Source: Thiohalophilus sp. (GTDB lineage Bacteria; Pseudomonadota; Gammaproteobacteria; UBA6429; Thiohalophilaceae). Taken from it: a stretch of 64,000 nt of DNA. The notes beneath the pieces are model-generated. The model worked only from the letters and a program-made list of their open reading frames with translations, was not told the origin of the DNA and did no database searches. The DNA lies in contig NZ_JAXHLN010000003.1 in the NCBI RefSeq assembly GCF_034522235.1, positions 1,798,001-1,862,000 of the forward strand. Reading direction: 5' to 3'. Below are positions 61,321 through 64,000 of the stretch, piece after piece (position 1 is the stretch's first letter; each line of letters begins with the position of its first letter). A program made the translations under genes and the position numbers.

Positions 61321-61453
61321 CACCGCAGAGACGCAGAGAAAATACCAATGTTAAATTCTAAATGTTGAATTTTGAATTAAGGGATATCGGTGTAATTCAA
61401 AACTCATAATTCAACATTCAAAATTATCTTTTCACCCTCTGCGTCTCTGCGGT
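61321..61453. repeat. Composite nested inverted repeat (GCAGAGAC outside, AATTCNN inside)
   Basis: Outer arms CACCGCAGAGACGCAGAGAA (61321-61340) and CTCTGCGTCTCTGCGGT (61437-61453) enclose inner arms built of seven-base words (AATTCTA, AATGTTG, AATTTTG, AATTAAG at 61353-61380; AATTCAA, AACTCAT, AATTCAA, CATTCAA at 61394-61421). Convergent gene ends on both sides; may terminate both. Confidence 0.85.
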
Positions 61454-61461
61454 AAAAATTA

Positions 61462-62202
61462 TTACAATAACGGAATGACGTGTTCCAGCAGGGTGCGGAC
61501 GTTTGTCATGCCCTCTTTCAGGTGTTGTTCGATCTCTCCCATGGTGATCTCGCCATCATGGCGGCCCGCAGCCAGGTTGGCGACGACGCCGATTGACGCA
61601 TAGCAGACTTCCAGTTCCCGGGCGAGTACCGCTTCGGGCATGCCGGTCATACCGACGATGTTGCAGCCGTCGGCTTCGAGTTTGTTGATCTCGGCGGCGG
61701 TTTCCAGACGTGGGCCCTGGGTGGCACCATAGGTGCCTCCGTCGATGACGCCGACACCGGACTGGCTGGCGGCCTGTAGCAGTGACTGGCGCAGAGTTTC
61801 ACAGTACGGCCAGGTAAAATCGACATGCAAGACCGGATTGTCCCCCTCATCGAAAAATGTATTGTGACGTCCCCAGGTGTAGTCAATGATTTGATCTGGA
61901 ATAACCAGGCAACCGGGCTGGTACTGGGACTGAATCCCGCCGACGGCGTTAATGGCGATAATCATCTCGGCCCCGGCTTCTTTGAGCGCCCAGAGATTCG
62001 CGCGGTAATTGATGCGGTGCGGGGTAATAGTATGTCCCGAGCCATGACGCGGTAAAAACAGCACGTCATTGTCCCCCAGCGTCCCCCGCACCAGCGTACT
62101 GGACGGTTCGCCATAAGGGGTGTGCATAATTTCACGACCGGAGATTTTCAGGTTTTGCAGGCTGGTCAGCCCGGTACCGCCGATTATTGCCACTTTTGAC
62201 AT
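61462..62202 (-). CDS. S-methyl-5'-thioinosine phosphorylase (MTAP/PNP family)
   Basis: 246 residues from ATG 62202; the longer frame upstream is antisense-like. IIGGTGLTSL, LPRHGSGHTITPHRINYRAN and GGTYGATQGPRLETAAEI are the PNP/MTAP motifs. At the base-recognition loop, where MTAP has two aspartates (TDYD), it has VANLAAG, as in the Pseudomonas MTI phosphorylase, which prefers a 6-oxopurine. It splits methylthioinosine to hypoxanthine and methylthioribose-1-phosphate. One base downstream of the HPRT gene. Confidence 0.85.
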   Translation of the reverse strand: MSKVAIIGGTGLTSLQNLKISGREIMHTPYGEPSSTLVRGTLGDNDVLFLPRHGSGHTITPHRINYRANLWALKEAGAEMIIAINAVGGIQSQYQPGCLVIPDQIIDYTWGRHNTFFDEGDNPVLHVDFTWPYCETLRQSLLQAASQSGVGVIDGGTYGATQGPRLETAAEINKLEADGCNIVGMTGMPEAVLARELEVCYASIGVVANLAAGRHDGEITMGEIEQHLKEGMTNVRTLLEHVIPLL

Positions 62203-62203
62203 G

Positions 62204-62749
62204 TTATAACCCTTTGACTGCGTAGATACCCGGCGCATTGCGCAGGTAGCCTTTGTAATCCATCCCGTATCCGAATAGATAGCGATCTTCGGTCCGCAGA
62301 CCGACAAAGTCCGCCTGCAAACCGTTTTTGCGATCGTGCATTTTTTCCACCAGTACCGCGCTATAGACTTCGGTCGCGCCCTCGGCGCGGCAGTGCTCCA
62401 TGATCGCCGCCAGTGTAATCCCCTCGTCCAGGATATCGTCAATGATAAGAATATTCCGTCCCGCCAGAGGATGTGTAGGCCGCACCTGCCAGTTCAGATC
62501 GCCGCCGCTGGTCCCACCGGCATAGCGGGTGGCATGGATGTAGTCGATCTGCAAGGGAAAGTTCAACCGGGTCAGCAGATGACCAGCCGGGATGATGGCA
62601 CCGGTCAGCACGCACAGGACCAGCGGATCGCTGTTTTTCAGTACCTGGGTCATTGCCGCGGCCATTTTGTCCAGCGCCGCTTCGACCTGTTGCTGATCAT
62701 AGAGGCAATCCGCCTCGTTCATTGTCTGGTTAACGGTATTGATATTCAT
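62204..62749 (-). CDS. hpt: Hypoxanthine-guanine phosphoribosyltransferase
   Basis: 181 residues. [15 protein letters not shown] is the PPi-binding loop, [14 protein letters not shown] the PRPP motif, and EKMHDRKNG the purine-contact lysine region. It turns hypoxanthine and PRPP into IMP. Cotranscribed with the methylthioinosine phosphorylase downstream, whose product is hypoxanthine. Overlaps the channel gene by one base. Confidence 0.92.
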   Translation of the reverse strand: MNINTVNQTMNEADCLYDQQQVEAALDKMAAAMTQVLKNSDPLVLCVLTGAIIPAGHLLTRLNFPLQIDYIHATRYAGGTSGGDLNWQVRPTHPLAGRNILIIDDILDEGITLAAIMEHCRAEGATEVYSAVLVEKMHDRKNGLQADFVGLRTEDRYLFGYGMDYKGYLRNAPGIYAVKGL

Positions 62750-63843
62750 TATTGTGTTGTCGGTGGTTGTGGCAGATTCGCACCTTCTATTAGATCCGGC
62801 ATATGCAATGTCCGGGTCGGGAAGGCCACTTCGGCGCCGTGACTGGCGATAATATCACTGATTTTAAACAGCACGTCCTGCTTGACTTCATGAAACTCGA
62901 TCCATTTGACCGTTTTGGTAAAGGTATACACAAAGAAGTCGAGCGACGAGGCACCAAAAGCGTTGAAGTTAACAATCAGAGTCTGCTCCTGATCGATTTC
63001 CGGATGTGCCTGTAACATGGCTTTCACATCATCGATAATTTTCGGTAACACATCCAGATCCGTATAGCGCACCCCGATGGTTTCGAAAATACGGCGATTG
63101 AACATGCGCGAGGGGTTTTCCACCACGATACTGGAAAACACGGAATTGGGCACGTAGATGGGCCGCTTGTCGAAAGTACGAACAATCGTCAGGCGCCAGC
63201 CGATTTTCTCTACCGTGCCCTCGATATTACGATCCGGCGAGCGGACCCAGTCGCCAATGGCAAAGGGCCGATCAAAGTAGATCATCATGGCGCCAAAGAA
63301 GTTGGCCAGCAGGTCCTTGGCCGCAAAACCGATAGCGATGCCGCCGATACCACCAAAAGCGAGGATCGCCGAGATATTGACCCCGAGTGTCTGCAACATG
63401 ACCAGGGAAGCCGTGATAAACACCGAGATTTTCAGCAACTGGGTGATCGCATCGGCCGTGGTTCTATCCAGTGGCTTGCCTTCCAGATCCTTGCGATCGA
63501 GAATGTTTTTCTCCATCTGATCCACAAAACGCAGCAGCGCCCAGGCAATCGCAATGATCGCCCCGACCTCACGCACCGCACGGTCGGATTCGAGATCAAA
63601 TACCGCCATCAAAAGCGAAATACCCAGGACCCAGATAAACAGGGTCACCGGATGGCGAATGGAGTTGACCAGGGAGTTGTCCCAGATACTGGCCGTCTTC
63701 TCAAAACGTTTTTCCAGATGCTTCAGAACCCGTTTCTGGATAAAGTCCAGCAACAGCGTGGCGAAGATGATGACAAAGCTGTGCACGATCCACCAGTTGC
63801 CACCCAGTAGCTGGTCGACATAGTTGGTAATCTGTTCAAGCAT
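62749..63843 (-). CDS. MscS-family mechanosensitive channel
   Basis: 364 residues with four N-terminal helices, then the pore helix region ([24 protein letters not shown]), the beta domain ([21 protein letters not shown]) and a C-terminal alpha/beta domain. It releases solutes on osmotic down-shock. First gene of the operon with hpt and the phosphorylase. Confidence 0.93.
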   Translation of the reverse strand: MLEQITNYVDQLLGGNWWIVHSFVIIFATLLLDFIQKRVLKHLEKRFEKTASIWDNSLVNSIRHPVTLFIWVLGISLLMAVFDLESDRAVREVGAIIAIAWALLRFVDQMEKNILDRKDLEGKPLDRTTADAITQLLKISVFITASLVMLQTLGVNISAILAFGGIGGIAIGFAAKDLLANFFGAMMIYFDRPFAIGDWVRSPDRNIEGTVEKIGWRLTIVRTFDKRPIYVPNSVFSSIVVENPSRMFNRRIFETIGVRYTDLDVLPKIIDDVKAMLQAHPEIDQEQTLIVNFNAFGASSLDFFVYTFTKTVKWIEFHEVKQDVLFKISDIIASHGAEVAFPTRTLHMPDLIEGANLPQPPTTQ

Positions 63844-63866
63844 ATCTTTTCCTTATATGCTGGTCG

Positions 63867-64000
63867 TTAGAAATCGAACGCCAGAGTCGGATTGGCACTG
63901 TATTTATCCAACTGCGCGTTTACCTGACGCCACTGGCTCCCGGCGTGCAGTTGTTGCCGATCCACCTCACCCTTGCCATGCATACGCGCAAGCCGCAGGT
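63867..64000 (-). CDS. C-terminal end of an unidentified protein (partial)
   Basis: The minus strand is open from the window end to the TAA at 63867-63869, giving 44 residues ending VNAQLDKYSANPTLAFDF. Too short to identify; the frame is consistent with a gene upstream of the channel in the same direction, 23 bases away. Confidence 0.5.
   Translation of the reverse strand, partial: LRLARMHGKGEVDRQQLHAGSQWRQVNAQLDKYSANPTLAFDF

Overview
The window comes from the chromosome of a gammaproteobacterium. It carries RNase E with an rluC neighbour, LolCD, MsbA-LpxK, ComEC with ExbBD, YceF, SirB, CsiV, GreB and Mfd, mostly at moderately high GC. A DsrE protein, a COG0523 GTPase and an S-methylthioinosine-phosphorylase gene fit a Chromatiales/Ectothiorhodospiraceae-like or related lineage, but the genus cannot be fixed from sequence alone. 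No rRNA, tRNA or CRISPR array was found.

Layout. 1-1.0 kb: end of a biotin-carrier subunit (oadA-like) and yceF. 1.1-8.2 kb: an AT-richer block with a glycosyltransferase-DUF218 fusion (+) facing a tightly packed minus-strand operon (ACP, hot-dog dehydratase, LpxL-like acyltransferase, LolA-like protein, MMPL exporter, second dehydratase, ketoreductase). This is half of an aryl-polyene/xanthomonadin-type pigment pathway. 8.2-10.7 kb: decay zone with an XRE-regulator relic, a complete IS256-family element with 8-bp target duplication and a broken lipoprotein hydrolase gene. 10.8-11.9 kb: NemR-like TetR regulator and a truncated haemoglobin sharing an operator. 12.1-19.4 kb: sppA, HAD phosphatase, rluC, rne, MgtC-type membrane protein. 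19.7-21.1 kb: a second, diverged IS256-family element abutting a lysine-rich phasin-like gene. 22-30.6 kb: tatD-type nuclease, tcdA, radical SAM protein, greB, a deleted ABC ATPase with an intact permease, COG0523 GTPase, tyrosine phosphatase, amrS. 30.4-40.2 kb: envelope genes (Trm112-like, lpxK, msbA, exbD, exbB, comEC, lolD, lolC/E, sfsA). 40.7-49.6 kb: aguA and aguB, normally neighbours, with the other half of the pigment pathway between them (halogenase-like flavoprotein, chain-length-factor-like protein, ketosynthase, AMP ligase, COG4648 membrane protein) and a frameshifted chorismatase relic. 49.6-55.3 kb: aspartic protease, OMP, DsrE protein, mfd. 55.3-60 kb: an AT-richer accessory stretch and repeat-rich DNA, then sirB and def. 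60.6-64 kb: csiV, and a mechanosensitive channel/HPRT/methylthioinosine-phosphorylase operon.

How it works together. The two pigment blocks are complementary and share no gene function except the expected pair of dehydratases. Together they supply ligase, ACP, ketosynthase/CLF, ketoreductase, dehydratases, acyltransferase, LolA carrier and MMPL exporter. The second ACP, the second ketosynthase, and an intact aromatic-starter enzyme are not in the window. Intergenic DNA is unusually rich in inverted repeats built from 7- or 8-base iterated words.
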